Assembly (NCBI RefSeq): GCF_008704655.1
Contig: NZ_CP023688.1
Coordinates: 558,001 to 622,000 of the forward strand
Source of the DNA: Streptomyces rimosus
Lineage (GTDB): Bacteria; Actinomycetota; Actinomycetes; Streptomycetales; Streptomycetaceae
DNA: 64,000 nt
Direction of reading: 5' to 3'
Within the stretch, counting starts at the first letter, position 1. Each line of letters opens with the position of its first letter. This document shows positions 1 through 8,046 of this stretch, one piece after another. Under the pieces are notes generated by a model. The model saw only the letters and a program-made list of their open reading frames with translations. It was not told the DNA's origin and ran no database searches. Both the position numbers and the translations under genes were made by a program.

Positions 1-637
1 CCCCCAGCGCGGCCGTCATACCGGCGACGAGTACGTTGTTCATGTCGTGGGCGATGGCGAGGTCTTCCGGGCGTACGCCGGTGTCCGTCCCGGCGAAGGC
101 GGCGAGGGTCAGCTCCCGCAGCAGTGCGTGCTGGTGCCCCTGGGCCGCCAGGTAGAGCGCGCCCGGCAGGTCGACGAGGGACACCGTACGGGTGGGACCG
201 CAGGCCGGCTCGGCGGTCTGCCATCCGGACGGCGGGGGCGGCCGCCCGTCACTCCGCAGCGCGAACCACACCGCCTTGCGCTCGTCGTCGGTGTCGACCC
301 CGTAGGCGGACGCCAGTTCCTCGACCATCGCCAGCCCCTGCCCGGGGCCGGCATGCGCAAGGGATCGTTGCGGCACCAGCGCGCGGCACGGCCGCCGGTC
401 GGCGACCCGTACCCGGACCTCGCCGTCGAGGGCCCGGGCCGACACGTCGATCTCTGTACGCGCGTGCAGCACCGCGTTGGTCACCAGCTCGCTGACCAGC
501 AACTCGGCGGTCTCCACCGCGTCCGGGTCAGCCCCGGCGAGCGCGGCCCGCACGAAGTGCCGGGCCGACGCCACGCTCTCCGGCCGTGGCGGAAAACTCC
601 GCGAGGACGCCTCCTCCGGCTGACTGATGTGGTCCAT
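1..637 (-). CDS. ATP-binding protein, RsbW-like anti-sigma kinase fold (3' end outside window)
   Basis: Reading the minus strand from ATG 637 gives an open frame to the window edge, so only the first 212 residues are present. Residues about 10-125 form a GHKL/HATPase domain of the RsbW/SpoIIAB type, with an N-box (ELLVSELVTNAVLHA) and a glycine-rich G-box (AGPGQGLAMVEEL). A further region follows (VSLVDLPGALYLAAQGHQHA onward) and was not identified. In Streptomyces such proteins act in partner-switching control of sigma factors, as kinases of STAS anti-anti-sigma proteins. No sigma or STAS partner is adjacent. The specific target cannot be read from the sequence. Confidence 0.75.
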   Translation of the reverse strand, partial: MDHISQPEEASSRSFPPRPESVASARHFVRAALAGADPDAVETAELLVSELVTNAVLHARTEIDVSARALDGEVRVRVADRRPCRALVPQRSLAHAGPGQGLAMVEELASAYGVDTDDERKAVWFALRSDGRPPPPSGWQTAEPACGPTRTVSLVDLPGALYLAAQGHQHALLRELTLAAFAGTDTGVRPEDLAIAHDMNNVLVAGMTAALG

Positions 638-832
638 GCCGCCAGTGTGCTGCACACGGCTTCCCGGGGCTCTGCGCCGCGGAGCGAGTTCCGCCGACCC
701 GCTCGCGGGAATCCGCCGACCGGGTGAGCGGGGCCGGTACCCGGCCGCCCGGGAGGCTCTCCGGCAGCCACCCTGCGTTACACCCGGGAGGCTCCCCGGC
801 GGCCACCCTGCGTTACCCCAGGAAGCCCACGC

Positions 833-1423
833 CTACTCCCGCACAACCCCGCCCATCACCGCGGCCACCACCCTGCGCACCGCCTCACCCTCCGGCCGCT
901 CCCCCATCCGGTCGGCGAAGAGCAGATGCCCGCTCCCGATCAGCGTGGGGGCGAGGCTGTCGATGTCGGCGTCCGGCGCGATGCGGCCCAGTTCGCGTTC
1001 GGCGGCGAGGTAGGAGGCCAGGGCGGCGGCGGCTTCGGTGAGCAGGGGGATGCCGGCCGGCGTGGTACGGCGCAGCCGTGCGCGCAGTTCGTCCCGCGAG
1101 GTGACGAGACCGACGATCGCCACCGCGACCGGCCCGAACAGCTCCGTCAGCGCCTCGGTCAGGTGACCGACGACGGTGCCGGTCCCGGCGGCATCACGCA
1201 GCTCGGCGGCGCGTCCGTCCGTCCGGGCGATGCGGTCCCGTACGAGTTCGGCGAGGAAGGCGTCGAAGTCGTCGAAGTGCCGGTGCAGCACGCCTTTGGC
1301 GCAGCCCGCCTCCGTGGTGACCGCGCGGCTGCTGAGCGCGCTGGGCCCGTCGCGGAGCAGGACGCGTTCGGCGGCGTCGAAGAGCTGCTCGCGTGCGTCG
1401 CGGATGGCCACCCCTGTCGGCAC
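833..1423 (-). CDS. TetR/AcrR family transcriptional repressor
   Basis: The 196-residue protein starts at GTG 1423, eight bases after AGAGGAG; an upstream in-frame ATG (1474) lacks this site. The N-terminal helix-turn-helix is typical of TetR (REQLFDAAERVLLRDG, then CAKGVLHRHFDDFDAFLAE). The C-terminal half is helical and variable, as expected of a ligand-binding and dimerisation domain, so the ligand cannot be predicted. It is divergent from the methyltransferase gene at 1534. The gap holds two adjacent near-identical palindromes that are the likely operators of this regulator, suggesting it represses the methyltransferase and possibly itself. Confidence 0.88.
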   Translation of the reverse strand: MPTGVAIRDAREQLFDAAERVLLRDGPSALSSRAVTTEAGCAKGVLHRHFDDFDAFLAELVRDRIARTDGRAAELRDAAGTGTVVGHLTEALTELFGPVAVAIVGLVTSRDELRARLRRTTPAGIPLLTEAAAALASYLAAERELGRIAPDADIDSLAPTLIGSGHLLFADRMGERPEGEAVRRVVAAVMGGVVRE

Positions 1424-1497
1424 CGTATGTCTCCTCTTCCGCGCGTCGGGGCGTACCCCGCGCACCTCGTGCATCCCCGCGTATCCCGCATGCCCCG

Positions 1498-1527
1498 TTG
1501 ACGAGTGGGCGCTCGCCCACTCATAGT
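1498..1527 (+). promoter_or_regulatory. Promoter of the methyltransferase gene
   Basis: TTGACG at 1498-1503 and CATAGT at 1522-1527 are separated by 18 bases. The -10 element ends six bases before the ATG at 1534, which places the transcript start at or next to the start codon. The mRNA is therefore probably leaderless, in agreement with the missing Shine-Dalgarno sequence. The first operator palindrome fills the spacer. Confidence 0.6.
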
Positions 1528-1544
1528 GGGCACATGCCCACTAT
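1503..1544. promoter_or_regulatory. Two abutting palindromic TetR-type operators
   Basis: Palindrome 1 (1503-1522) has arms GAGTGGGCG and CGCCCACTC around CT. Palindrome 2 (1523-1544) has arms ATAGTGGGCA and TGCCCACTAT around CA. They share the core AGTGGGC-N4-GCCCACT and touch without a gap. Site 1 fills the -35/-10 spacer and site 2 covers the -10 element and the start codon of the methyltransferase gene. The TetR gene directly upstream is the obvious candidate ligand. Confidence 0.72.
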
Positions 1545-2385
1545 ACCGTCGGAGGGCTCGCTCCCTCCTGCCCGGGAACCGTTCCGCAGCCCCGCTCCGG
1601 AGCCTTACCGGCACCGCGAAGTGGCCGAATCGTTCGGCTCGGACGCCGAACGCTACGACCGGGCCCGCCCCCGCTACCCCCGGGCCCTGATCGACCGGAT
1701 TCTCACCGCCGCGCCCGGCACCGGCGTGCTCGACGTCGGCTGCGGCACGGGCATCGTGGCCCGGCAGTTCGCGGCGGCCGGGTGCCGGGTGCTCGGAGTC
1801 GACGTGGATGCGCGGATGGCCGGACTGGCACGGCAGTACGGGCTCGAAGCCGAGGTCGCGGCGTTCGAGGCGTGGGACCCGGCCGGCCGGATCTTCGACG
1901 CCGTCGTCTCCGGGCAGACCTGGCACTGGGTGGACCCGGCGGCCGGGCCCGCCAAGGCGGCACAGGCGCTGCGGCCCGGCGGACTGCTGGCCGTGTTCTG
2001 GAATGCGGGCAGTCCCCCGCCCCGACTGGCGGCGTCCTTCGCCGAGGTCTATCGCCGCCTCCTGCCCGACTCGCTCGCCGCCCGCCAGTGGTCGGCCTCG
2101 GCCGTGGACGGGTACGCAGCGCTGTGCGCCAAGGCGGCCGACGGCATACGGGCGGCGAACGCGTACGGCGCTCCGGAACAGTGGCGCTTCGACTGGGAGC
2201 ACACGTACACCCGCGACGCATGGCTGGACCAGGTCCCCACCACCGGCAGCCACACCCGGCTCTCTCCCGCCGAGCTGGACAGGGTGCTCGCGGGCATCGG
2301 CGCGGCCATCGACGCGGTGGGCGGCAGCTTCACGATGCGGTACAGCACGCTGGCGGTCGCCGCGAAGCGGAACGCGGAGAGCTGA
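1534..2385 (+). CDS. Class I SAM-dependent methyltransferase
   Basis: The 283-residue protein starts at ATG 1534, which lies inside the second operator palindrome with no ribosome binding site in front of it. It has the Rossmann-type motif I LDVGCGTGIVARQFAAAG, an acidic residue at the end of strand 2 (LGVDVD), and a post-motif pattern (LRPGGLLAVFWNAG) typical of Methyltransf_11/UbiE-like enzymes. Before motif I, FGSDAERYDRARPRYP resembles small-molecule methyltransferases. The substrate is not evident. Control by the divergent TetR regulator suggests a detoxification or ligand-induced role; that is inference from the layout. Confidence 0.85.
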   Translation: MPTIPSEGSLPPAREPFRSPAPEPYRHREVAESFGSDAERYDRARPRYPRALIDRILTAAPGTGVLDVGCGTGIVARQFAAAGCRVLGVDVDARMAGLARQYGLEAEVAAFEAWDPAGRIFDAVVSGQTWHWVDPAAGPAKAAQALRPGGLLAVFWNAGSPPPRLAASFAEVYRRLLPDSLAARQWSASAVDGYAALCAKAADGIRAANAYGAPEQWRFDWEHTYTRDAWLDQVPTTGSHTRLSPAELDRVLAGIGAAIDAVGGSFTMRYSTLAVAAKRNAES

Positions 2386-2412
2386 GCCGGTTTGTACGCG
2401 GGCCGCTGCCGC

Positions 2413-3014
2413 TCACCCCAGCAGCGGCGCCACCGCCTCCCGCAGCTGACCGATGTTCCGGTAGTGCAGGCCCGCCATGCCCACCGCCCGGGCCGCGGTG
2501 ACGTTGCCGAGGCTGTCGTCGACGAACAGGCAGCGGCGCGGTTCGGTGCCGACCCGGCCGGCGGCCGTCGTGAAGACGCGCGGGTCCGGCTTGGCCACGC
2601 CGATACGGGCGATGCTGACCACCGCGTCGAACGCCTCCGCCAGCCCCACGGCGGCGAGAGACGCGTGGTGGCGTTGGAGCCCAGAACCACCGGCACCGTA
2701 CCGCGCAGCGCGGCCAGCAGGGCCACGACCTCGGTGTCCCCCCGCCCGGTCAGCACGTTCCACGCGGCGACCAGATCACGGGCCCCCCGGCCGAGCCCCG
2801 CACACCGGCGTCAGGCCGTCCACGACCCGGCGCCGCCACTGCTCGTCGCTGAGGTGTCCGGTGACGGCCGCCTCCAGCAGCCCGGCCTCGAACGCCACCG
2901 CGGCCAGGGAGCGTCCGACCGGCCCCCAGGAGCGGTCCAACGCGGTCATTCCATCCGGGCCCCTCAGGTTCACGACCCGTCGAAGTCGCACAGCACCACG
3001 TCGTACGCAGGCAT
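2413..3014 (-). pseudogene. HAD-superfamily hydrolase, broken by several frameshifts
   Basis: Pieces of one HAD-IA hydrolase lie in successive order but in different frames on the minus strand. From ATG 3014 comes YDVVLCDFDG, the motif I aspartate segment, followed at once by a stop. The next frame continues VVNLRGPDGMTALDRSWG to about 2815, a third carries RDLVAAWNVLTGRG and VPVVLGSNATT (motif II), and a fourth runs from SLAAVGLAEAFDAVVS to the stop at 2413, including VAKPDP (motif III) and CLFVDDSLGNV (motif IV). All catalytic motifs remain recognisable, so decay is recent. At least three one-base shifts are needed to restore the frame, too many for a single assembly error. It is convergent with the methyltransferase gene. 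Confidence 0.8.
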
Positions 3015-3117
3015 GCCCATGCCCATGGCAGGTGAGTCCATGGCAGGTGACCGTCCACCCGCGCCCCGCCCCACCGGCATCACCCCGTACACAGCCCGAA
3101 AAGAAGTCCGGCCGCCC

Positions 3118-4068
3118 TCAGGACCTGTTGGCCCGGAACGCCGACCGGTACGACTGCGGCGTCACCCCGACGACGCGCTTGAACCGTTCGCGGAACGCGG
3201 TGGGCGAGCCGAAACCGGCCTGGGCGGCGATGCGTTCGACGCCGTGGTCGGTGGTCTCCAGCAGGAACTGCGCCCGCCGCACCCGGGCACGCAGCAGCCA
3301 CTGCAACGGTGTGGTGCCCGTCTGCTCCCGGAAGCGGCGGCTGAACGTCCGCTCGCTGAGCCCGCTGCGCGCGGCCAGTTGGGCGAGGGTCACCTCCTGG
3401 GCGAGGTGGTCCTCGATCCACTTGAGCACCGGCTCCAGCAGCGAGCCCCGCGGCACCGGCGGCCGGGCCTGCACGATGAACTGCGCCTGCCCGCCCTCCC
3501 GTTCCAGCGGCATGACCGCCAGCCGCGCCGAGTCGGCCGCGACCGCCGAGCCGAAGTCCCGCCGGATGAGGTGCAGGCACAGGTCCATCCCGGCGGCGGC
3601 CCCGGCCGAGGTGAGGATCTGGCCGTTGTCGACGTAGAGCACGTCCGGCTGTACGTCGACGCGCGGGAACCGTTCGGCCAGCAGGTCGGCCGCCACCCAG
3701 TGCGTGGTCGCGCGCAGCCCGTCCAGCAGCCCGGCCTCGGCGAGGATGAACGCGCCCGTGCAGATGGAGGCGATACGGGTGCCCGCGGCGGCGGCCGCGC
3801 GCAGCGCGTCGAGGACCTCCGGGGCGGGCGGCGCTGCGGCCTCCGAACAGCCGGGCACGATCACGGTGTCCGCGTCCCGCAGCGCCTCCAGGCCGTGTGG
3901 CGCGATGATCGTGAAAGCCTCGGAGGCCACCTGGGGTTCCGGTGCGCAGACCCGGACCCGGTAGGGGTTGCGCCCGTCCGCCAGCCGGGCGCGCCCGAAC
4001 GAGTCGACCGGGCAGGCCATGTCGGCCGCCACCACCTGGTCCAGCACCAGGACCGCCACCGTATGCAT
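3118..4068 (-). CDS. GlxA-family AraC-type transcriptional regulator (DJ-1/PfpI domain + HTH)
   Basis: The 316-residue protein starts at ATG 4068 (MHTVAVLVLDQVVAADMACPV); the frame stays open upstream but without protein-like sequence. Residues about 1-170 form a DJ-1/PfpI (class I glutamine amidotransferase-like) domain with the nucleophile-elbow segment ASICTGAFILAEAGLLDG. Residues about 210-310 form an AraC pair of helix-turn-helix motifs (LAARSGLSERTFSRRF and IAAQAGFGSPTAFRERFKRV). This is the GlxA/FtrA architecture, generally transcription factors rather than proteases. It is divergent from the DUF2269-like membrane protein operon starting near 4293, a plausible target. Confidence 0.9.
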   Translation of the reverse strand: MHTVAVLVLDQVVAADMACPVDSFGRARLADGRNPYRVRVCAPEPQVASEAFTIIAPHGLEALRDADTVIVPGCSEAAAPPAPEVLDALRAAAAAGTRIASICTGAFILAEAGLLDGLRATTHWVAADLLAERFPRVDVQPDVLYVDNGQILTSAGAAAGMDLCLHLIRRDFGSAVAADSARLAVMPLEREGGQAQFIVQARPPVPRGSLLEPVLKWIEDHLAQEVTLAQLAARSGLSERTFSRRFREQTGTTPLQWLLRARVRRAQFLLETTDHGVERIAAQAGFGSPTAFRERFKRVVGVTPQSYRSAFRANRS

Positions 4069-4292
4069 GCCGGACACGGTAAACGAGAAGCCGCCGTTCA
4101 CAAATGCCCAGGTGGTGTGGGGGGTCTGCTGATTGCCGCAGGCAGCGCCCGGTGGCGGGAACCCGTTGGAAATTGTCGTTTCAGCCCCTGGGGTGCCGGT
4201 CGAGGCCCGGCCTAGCCTGGCGCGGCACGTTCCCGGGCGGTGGCGCAGAAGCGCACCGCCCGCCCCTGAGCGACGAGAAAGAGCACTCCGCC

Positions 4293-4343
4293 ATGCCCAT
4301 GTCTGTCGACAAAGCCACTCAGCGGTCCGGAGCCGTCCGGTGA
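4293..4343 (+). CDS. Possible 16-residue leader ORF before the DUF2269-like gene
   Basis: A 16-codon ORF from ATG 4293 encodes MPMSVDKATQRSGAVR. Its TGA stop (4341-4343) overlaps the GTG start at 4340 of the membrane protein gene. The arrangement would allow translational coupling. A GGAG for the downstream GTG lies inside the leader. A weak purine-rich stretch (GAGAAAGAG) precedes the leader ATG. There is no independent evidence that it is translated. Confidence 0.25.
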   Translation: MPMSVDKATQRSGAVR

Positions 4344-4807
4344 CCAAGTTCCTCCTCGCCATCCACGTCCTGGCCGCGATCATCGCGGTCGGGCCGGTGA
4401 CCGTGGCGGCCAGCATGTTCCCCGCGGCCGTCCGCCGTGCGCAGGCCGCCGGGCCGGACGCCGCGGGCCGGTCCGGCGTACGGCTGCTGCACCGCATCTG
4501 CCGCGTCTACGCCGCCCTCGGCATGGCCGTGCCGGTGTTCGGTTTCGCCACCGCCAGCAGCCTCGGGGTCCTCGGCGACGCCTGGCTGATCACGTCGATT
4601 GTGCTCACCGCCGCCGCGGCCGGGGTGCTGGCGCTGCTGGTCCTGCCGGGGCAGGAGCGGCTGCTCGGCCGGCTCGACGGTTCCGGGCCGCCGGTGGACC
4701 GCGGCGCCACCGCGCGGCTGGCCATGCTCACCGGCGCGTTCAACCTGCTCTGGGCCGTGGTGACGGTACTCATGATCATCCGCCCCGGCTCCACCACGGG
4801 AGCGTGA
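4340..4807 (+). CDS. DUF2269-like small integral membrane protein
   Basis: The 155-residue protein starts at GTG 4340 with GGAG seven bases upstream. It has about four hydrophobic segments: FLLAIHVLAAIIAVGPVTVA at the N-terminus, then around residues 55-75, 80-105 and 130-150. The opening LLAIHVLAAIIAVGP pattern resembles the DUF2269 family of predicted membrane proteins. No function is established from sequence. It overlaps the next gene by four bases (GTGA), so the two are probably cotranscribed and translationally coupled. Confidence 0.75.
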   Translation: MTKFLLAIHVLAAIIAVGPVTVAASMFPAAVRRAQAAGPDAAGRSGVRLLHRICRVYAALGMAVPVFGFATASSLGVLGDAWLITSIVLTAAAAGVLALLVLPGQERLLGRLDGSGPPVDRGATARLAMLTGAFNLLWAVVTVLMIIRPGSTTGA

Positions 4808-5097
4808 CCGTGCACCGCGACCGCCGGGCGCTGCGTATCGCCGCCGCCGTCGAACTCGCCTCGCTCGCCGTCCTGCTGGGCAATCTCGCGACCGCGCACC
4901 TGCCCGCCATCTCCTCCCTGGCCGGCCCGCTGCACGGCTGCGCCTACCTCTTCACCGTGGTCGCCACCGCCCGCGATCCACGCCGTACTGCCACGGCCGT
5001 CGCTCTGTCCCTGCTGCCGGGCATCGGCGGCATGCTGGCCGTACGGCGGCTGACGCGGGGCGCGGAGCGGGGTGATCCGGTTCCCGTACGGGAATGA
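4804..5097 (+). CDS. DUF3817-like small membrane protein
   Basis: The 97-residue protein starts at GTG 4804 inside the stop codon of the preceding gene. It has three hydrophobic stretches (ALRIAAAVELASLAVLLGN, LAGPLHGCAYLFTVVATA and a third ending GIGGMLAVRR), matching the pattern of DUF3817 proteins. With its DUF2269-like partner it forms a two-gene membrane operon divergent from the GlxA-like regulator. It converges on the phosphoribosyltransferase gene. Biochemical function is unknown. Confidence 0.75.
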   Translation: MTVHRDRRALRIAAAVELASLAVLLGNLATAHLPAISSLAGPLHGCAYLFTVVATARDPRRTATAVALSLLPGIGGMLAVRRLTRGAERGDPVPVRE

Positions 5098-5126
5098 ACG
5101 TCGGCCGAAACCGGCTGCACCACCCC

Positions 5127-5813
5127 TCACGCCACGGAAGACGACGTCCCCAACAGCGCGATCACCTCGTCATCGCTCACCTGCCCGAAATCGTCGTACC
5201 ACTCGCCGACCGCCCGGAAGTGGTGCGGCTGGTGCAGGACGAGTACGCGGTCGGCCTCCTCGGAGAGTTCGCCGACGGCGTTGCGGGAGCCGACGGGTGC
5301 GGCCAGTGTCAGGTGGGCGGGCTGCCGGCGGCGCAGATGGCGGAGTGCGGCGAGGGCGGTCAGGCCGGTGGCGAGGCCGTCGTCGACGAGGAGCACGGTC
5401 CGGCCGGTGATGCCGGGCTCCGGGCGGCCGCGACGGTACAGGTCCTCGCGGCGGTGGAGTTCGGCGCGTTCGCGGGCCACGGAGGGGGCGAGTTCTTCCT
5501 CGGCCAGACCCAGGAACTGCAGGGCCCGCCGGTCGAAGACGGGCGGCTCCTCGGCGACGATGGCGCCGATGCCGGTCTCGGGCGAGCCGGGTACGCCGAT
5601 CTTGCGCGCCACCAGGACGTCGAGGGGCGCCCGGAACTCCCGGGCGACCTCGGCCGCCACCGGGACGCCGCCGCGCGGCAGGGCGAGGACGAGCGGATCG
5701 GCCGCCCCGTACGGCCACACACCGGCCTCGGCGGCGCCGGCCGTGTCGTCGTCCGGTGATCGCAGCCACTCGGCGAGGGACCGGCCTGCGTGCCGGCGGT
5801 CGGTGAAGCGCAT
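5127..5813 (-). CDS. Phosphoribosyltransferase-fold protein
   Basis: The 228-residue protein starts at ATG 5813 behind AAGGAG. It shows a type I PRTase core: LALPRGGVPVAAEVA, then DVLVARKIG, and the PRPP-binding loop VLLVDDGLATGLTALAALR, where acidic residues precede the TG dipeptide. The central hood region (ALQFLGLAEEELAPSVARER) is typical of the group that neighbours erythromycin esterase and dienelactone hydrolase genes. The substrate of this subgroup is not established. It is the last gene of a three-gene minus-strand operon, 61 bases after the esterase. Confidence 0.85.
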   Translation of the reverse strand: MRFTDRRHAGRSLAEWLRSPDDDTAGAAEAGVWPYGAADPLVLALPRGGVPVAAEVAREFRAPLDVLVARKIGVPGSPETGIGAIVAEEPPVFDRRALQFLGLAEEELAPSVARERAELHRREDLYRRGRPEPGITGRTVLLVDDGLATGLTALAALRHLRRRQPAHLTLAAPVGSRNAVGELSEEADRVLVLHQPHHFRAVGEWYDDFGQVSDDEVIALLGTSSSVA

Positions 5814-5874
5814 GGTGTTGCTCCTTGCCCTCGGTCGGAAGGGGCGCTCGAAGTCGGTGGCGGCGGGGCGCGGG

Positions 5875-7224
5875 TCACTGGCCGGTGGGCCAGGTCTCGG
5901 CCTCACCGGTGGCGGGCGGCTCGGCGTGCAGCGGAGTCAGGGCGTGGGTGCGGTCCAGGTACAGGAAAGCGTCGTATCGCTGGTCGAGCGTGGTGGACAC
6001 GTAATTGGCGAACGCCTCCCGTTCCGGCCGGTAGACGACGCCGATGGCCCGGTGGTCGCGCCGTACACCGGACCAGGCGGCCGGGCGCGGGACCTCCGGG
6101 TGCAGGCCGGTGGCGGCGTCCCGCGGCGGGAAGACGAAGAGGGCCCGCTCCTCGGGAAAGACCTGGTGGAGCAGTTCCTCGACGCTGCCGGGACGGGCCT
6201 CGGGCACGGTCAGGTTCTCGGGTGTAGCTCCCCATTCGCTCCCGGCGACGACCGACCCCTGGTACGAGCCGAAGCCGACGAGCACGACGCCGTCCGCGGA
6301 GTGCCGCTCCCGTACGAGCTGCCCGATGTTCACCAGTCCGGCGCCGGCCATGTCGGTGGCCCGCGCGTCGCCGACATGGGTGTTGTGGGCCCACACCACC
6401 GCCTTGGCGTCCGGGCCGTGGTGGGCCGTCAGCCGGTCGAGGGTGTCGGCCATGTGGTGGTCGCGGATGTTCCACGACTCGGGCCCGCCGTGGACCACCG
6501 ACCGGTAGTACCGCTCCGCCCCGGCGAGGGTCTCGGCGTTCTGGAGGGCGGCGAGTTCCGCGACGGACGAAGTGTCCTCCGGGCGCCGGGCCCGTTCGCG
6601 CAGCGACACCAGGAGGCGGACCACTTCGGGTTCGCACCCGGAGGGCAGCATCCGGGTCGCCAGGGCATAGGATTGCGGGTCCTGCTCGTACGGTTCGAGG
6701 CAGCGGTACGCCTCCACCGCCTGCTCGACGTGGTCGGGGTGGTGTTCGCGCAGGTAGGCCAGCACCGCGTCCAGCGACTCCCACATGCTGTAGACGTCCA
6801 GACCGTAGAAGCCGACCCGCTCCCGCGGCGGAAGACCGGTGTTGTGTTCGCGCAGCCACCGGGCGAAGCGGGCCACGTCGGTGTTGGCCCACATCCAGCG
6901 CGGCCAGCGGCGGAAGCCTTCCAGGGCCGCCTGCGGGTCCGCGGGTGCGCCGGGCTCGGCGGTGACCGAGCAGTGCAGGTCGAGGCAGTCGGGCCAGTCT
7001 CCCTCGACGGCGACGAAGGAGAACCCCTTCTCCGCGATCAGCCGCTCGGTCAGCCGCGCCCGCCACCAGTAGTAGTCGGCGGTGCCGTGCGACGCCTCGC
7101 CCAGGAGGACGTAGCGGGCGTCACCGATCCGGTCCAGCAGCGGGTCCAGCGCGCCGGGGTCCGGCAGCGGTACGGCCGTCCCGCGGATCAGCTCCAGGTC
7201 CGACGCCGCCGGTTTAGCGGACAT
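5875..7224 (-). CDS. Erythromycin esterase-family protein
   Basis: The 449-residue protein matches the erythromycin esterase (EreA/EreB-like, succinoglycan biosynthesis-related) fold. It has LLGEASHGTADYYWWRARLT with the catalytic Glu and His, FVAVEGDWPD, and VVWAHNTHVGDARATDMAG in the second half. Typical Ere proteins are 400-450 residues, so it is full length. True macrolide esterases are a minority of this family; chromosomal actinobacterial members in this cassette have no proven resistance role. It starts at ATG 7224, overlapping the end of the upstream hydrolase by 11 bases, which indicates translational coupling. Confidence 0.88.
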   Translation of the reverse strand: MSAKPAASDLELIRGTAVPLPDPGALDPLLDRIGDARYVLLGEASHGTADYYWWRARLTERLIAEKGFSFVAVEGDWPDCLDLHCSVTAEPGAPADPQAALEGFRRWPRWMWANTDVARFARWLREHNTGLPPRERVGFYGLDVYSMWESLDAVLAYLREHHPDHVEQAVEAYRCLEPYEQDPQSYALATRMLPSGCEPEVVRLLVSLRERARRPEDTSSVAELAALQNAETLAGAERYYRSVVHGGPESWNIRDHHMADTLDRLTAHHGPDAKAVVWAHNTHVGDARATDMAGAGLVNIGQLVRERHSADGVVLVGFGSYQGSVVAGSEWGATPENLTVPEARPGSVEELLHQVFPEERALFVFPPRDAATGLHPEVPRPAAWSGVRRDHRAIGVVYRPEREAFANYVSTTLDQRYDAFLYLDRTHALTPLHAEPPATGEAETWPTGQ

Positions 7225-7894
7225 CGCCGCCGCTCCCGTGGTTGCCCGCGGGCGCCGGCGGGTGCAGGAACCAGTCCCGGGCGGACTCGGTCACCCGCTC
7301 CAGGGTCCCGGGCTCCTCGAAGAGGTGGCTCGCGCCCGGCACGATCTCCACCTCGCAGGGCGCCTGGAGCCGCGCCGCCGCCTCACGGTTCAGCCGCAGT
7401 ACGTCGGTGTCCAGCTCGCCGACGAGCAACAGCACAGGCGCCCGTACCTGCTCCAGCGACTCCTCCGCCAGGTCGGGCCGGCCGCCGCGGCTCACCACGG
7501 ACCGGACCCGCGCGGGCCGCCGCTCCGCCGCCACCAGGGCCGCCGCCGCGCCCGTACTCGCGCCGAACAGATGCAGGGGCAGCTCCCGGGTCGCCGGGTG
7601 CTCGCCCAGCCAGTCGACCGCCGCGACCACCCGCTCGGCCAGCAGGGGGATGTCGAAGCGGTGCTTCCGTGAGACGGCGTCCTCCTCGGCCTCCTGCGGG
7701 GTCAGCAGATCCGGCAGCAGCGAGGCCAGGCCGGAGTGACGCAGCGCGAGGGCGACCGCGCGGTTGCGCGGACTGCGCCGCGAACTGCCGCTGCCGTGGA
7801 CGAACAACACCACGGCACGCGGTGAATTCGGCAGTTCCAGATCGCCGTCGAGCACCACCCCGCCCGGTGCGGACACGGTTTCCTGCGTTGTCAC
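7214..7894 (-). CDS. Dienelactone hydrolase-like alpha/beta hydrolase
   Basis: The 226-residue protein starts at GTG 7894, just after a strong GGAAGGAGG; the upstream ATG at 7945 has no such site. It has the alpha/beta hydrolase landmarks: AVVLFVHGSGSSRRSPRN (oxyanion region), HLFGASTGAAAALVAAE with the G-x-S-x-G nucleophile elbow (GASTG), LLLVGELDTDVLRLN carrying the acid, and GASHLFEE with the catalytic histidine. It is first in an operon with the esterase and phosphoribosyltransferase genes. The substrate is unknown. Confidence 0.88.
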   Translation of the reverse strand: MTTQETVSAPGGVVLDGDLELPNSPRAVVLFVHGSGSSRRSPRNRAVALALRHSGLASLLPDLLTPQEAEEDAVSRKHRFDIPLLAERVVAAVDWLGEHPATRELPLHLFGASTGAAAALVAAERRPARVRSVVSRGGRPDLAEESLEQVRAPVLLLVGELDTDVLRLNREAAARLQAPCEVEIVPGASHLFEEPGTLERVTESARDWFLHPPAPAGNHGSGGDVR

Positions 7895-8046
7895 TGCATC
7901 CTCCTTCCGGCACTCACTCCCGAGGCACCGGCCGCACGCGCGCACACCCGGGCCGGACCGTTCCTCCTCGGCCCTGAGGGTTCCTCACGGCCCGCCGGGC
8001 AAACAAACGCCCACCTGCCTTCGTCAGGTACCGCGCCACGCGCTTC

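Noticed and set aside
5281..7977. A plus-strand frame of about 900 codons over the hydrolase/esterase operon
   Set aside because: It is an Arg/Pro/Ala-rich shadow of three minus-strand genes with clear catalytic motifs and ribosome binding sites.
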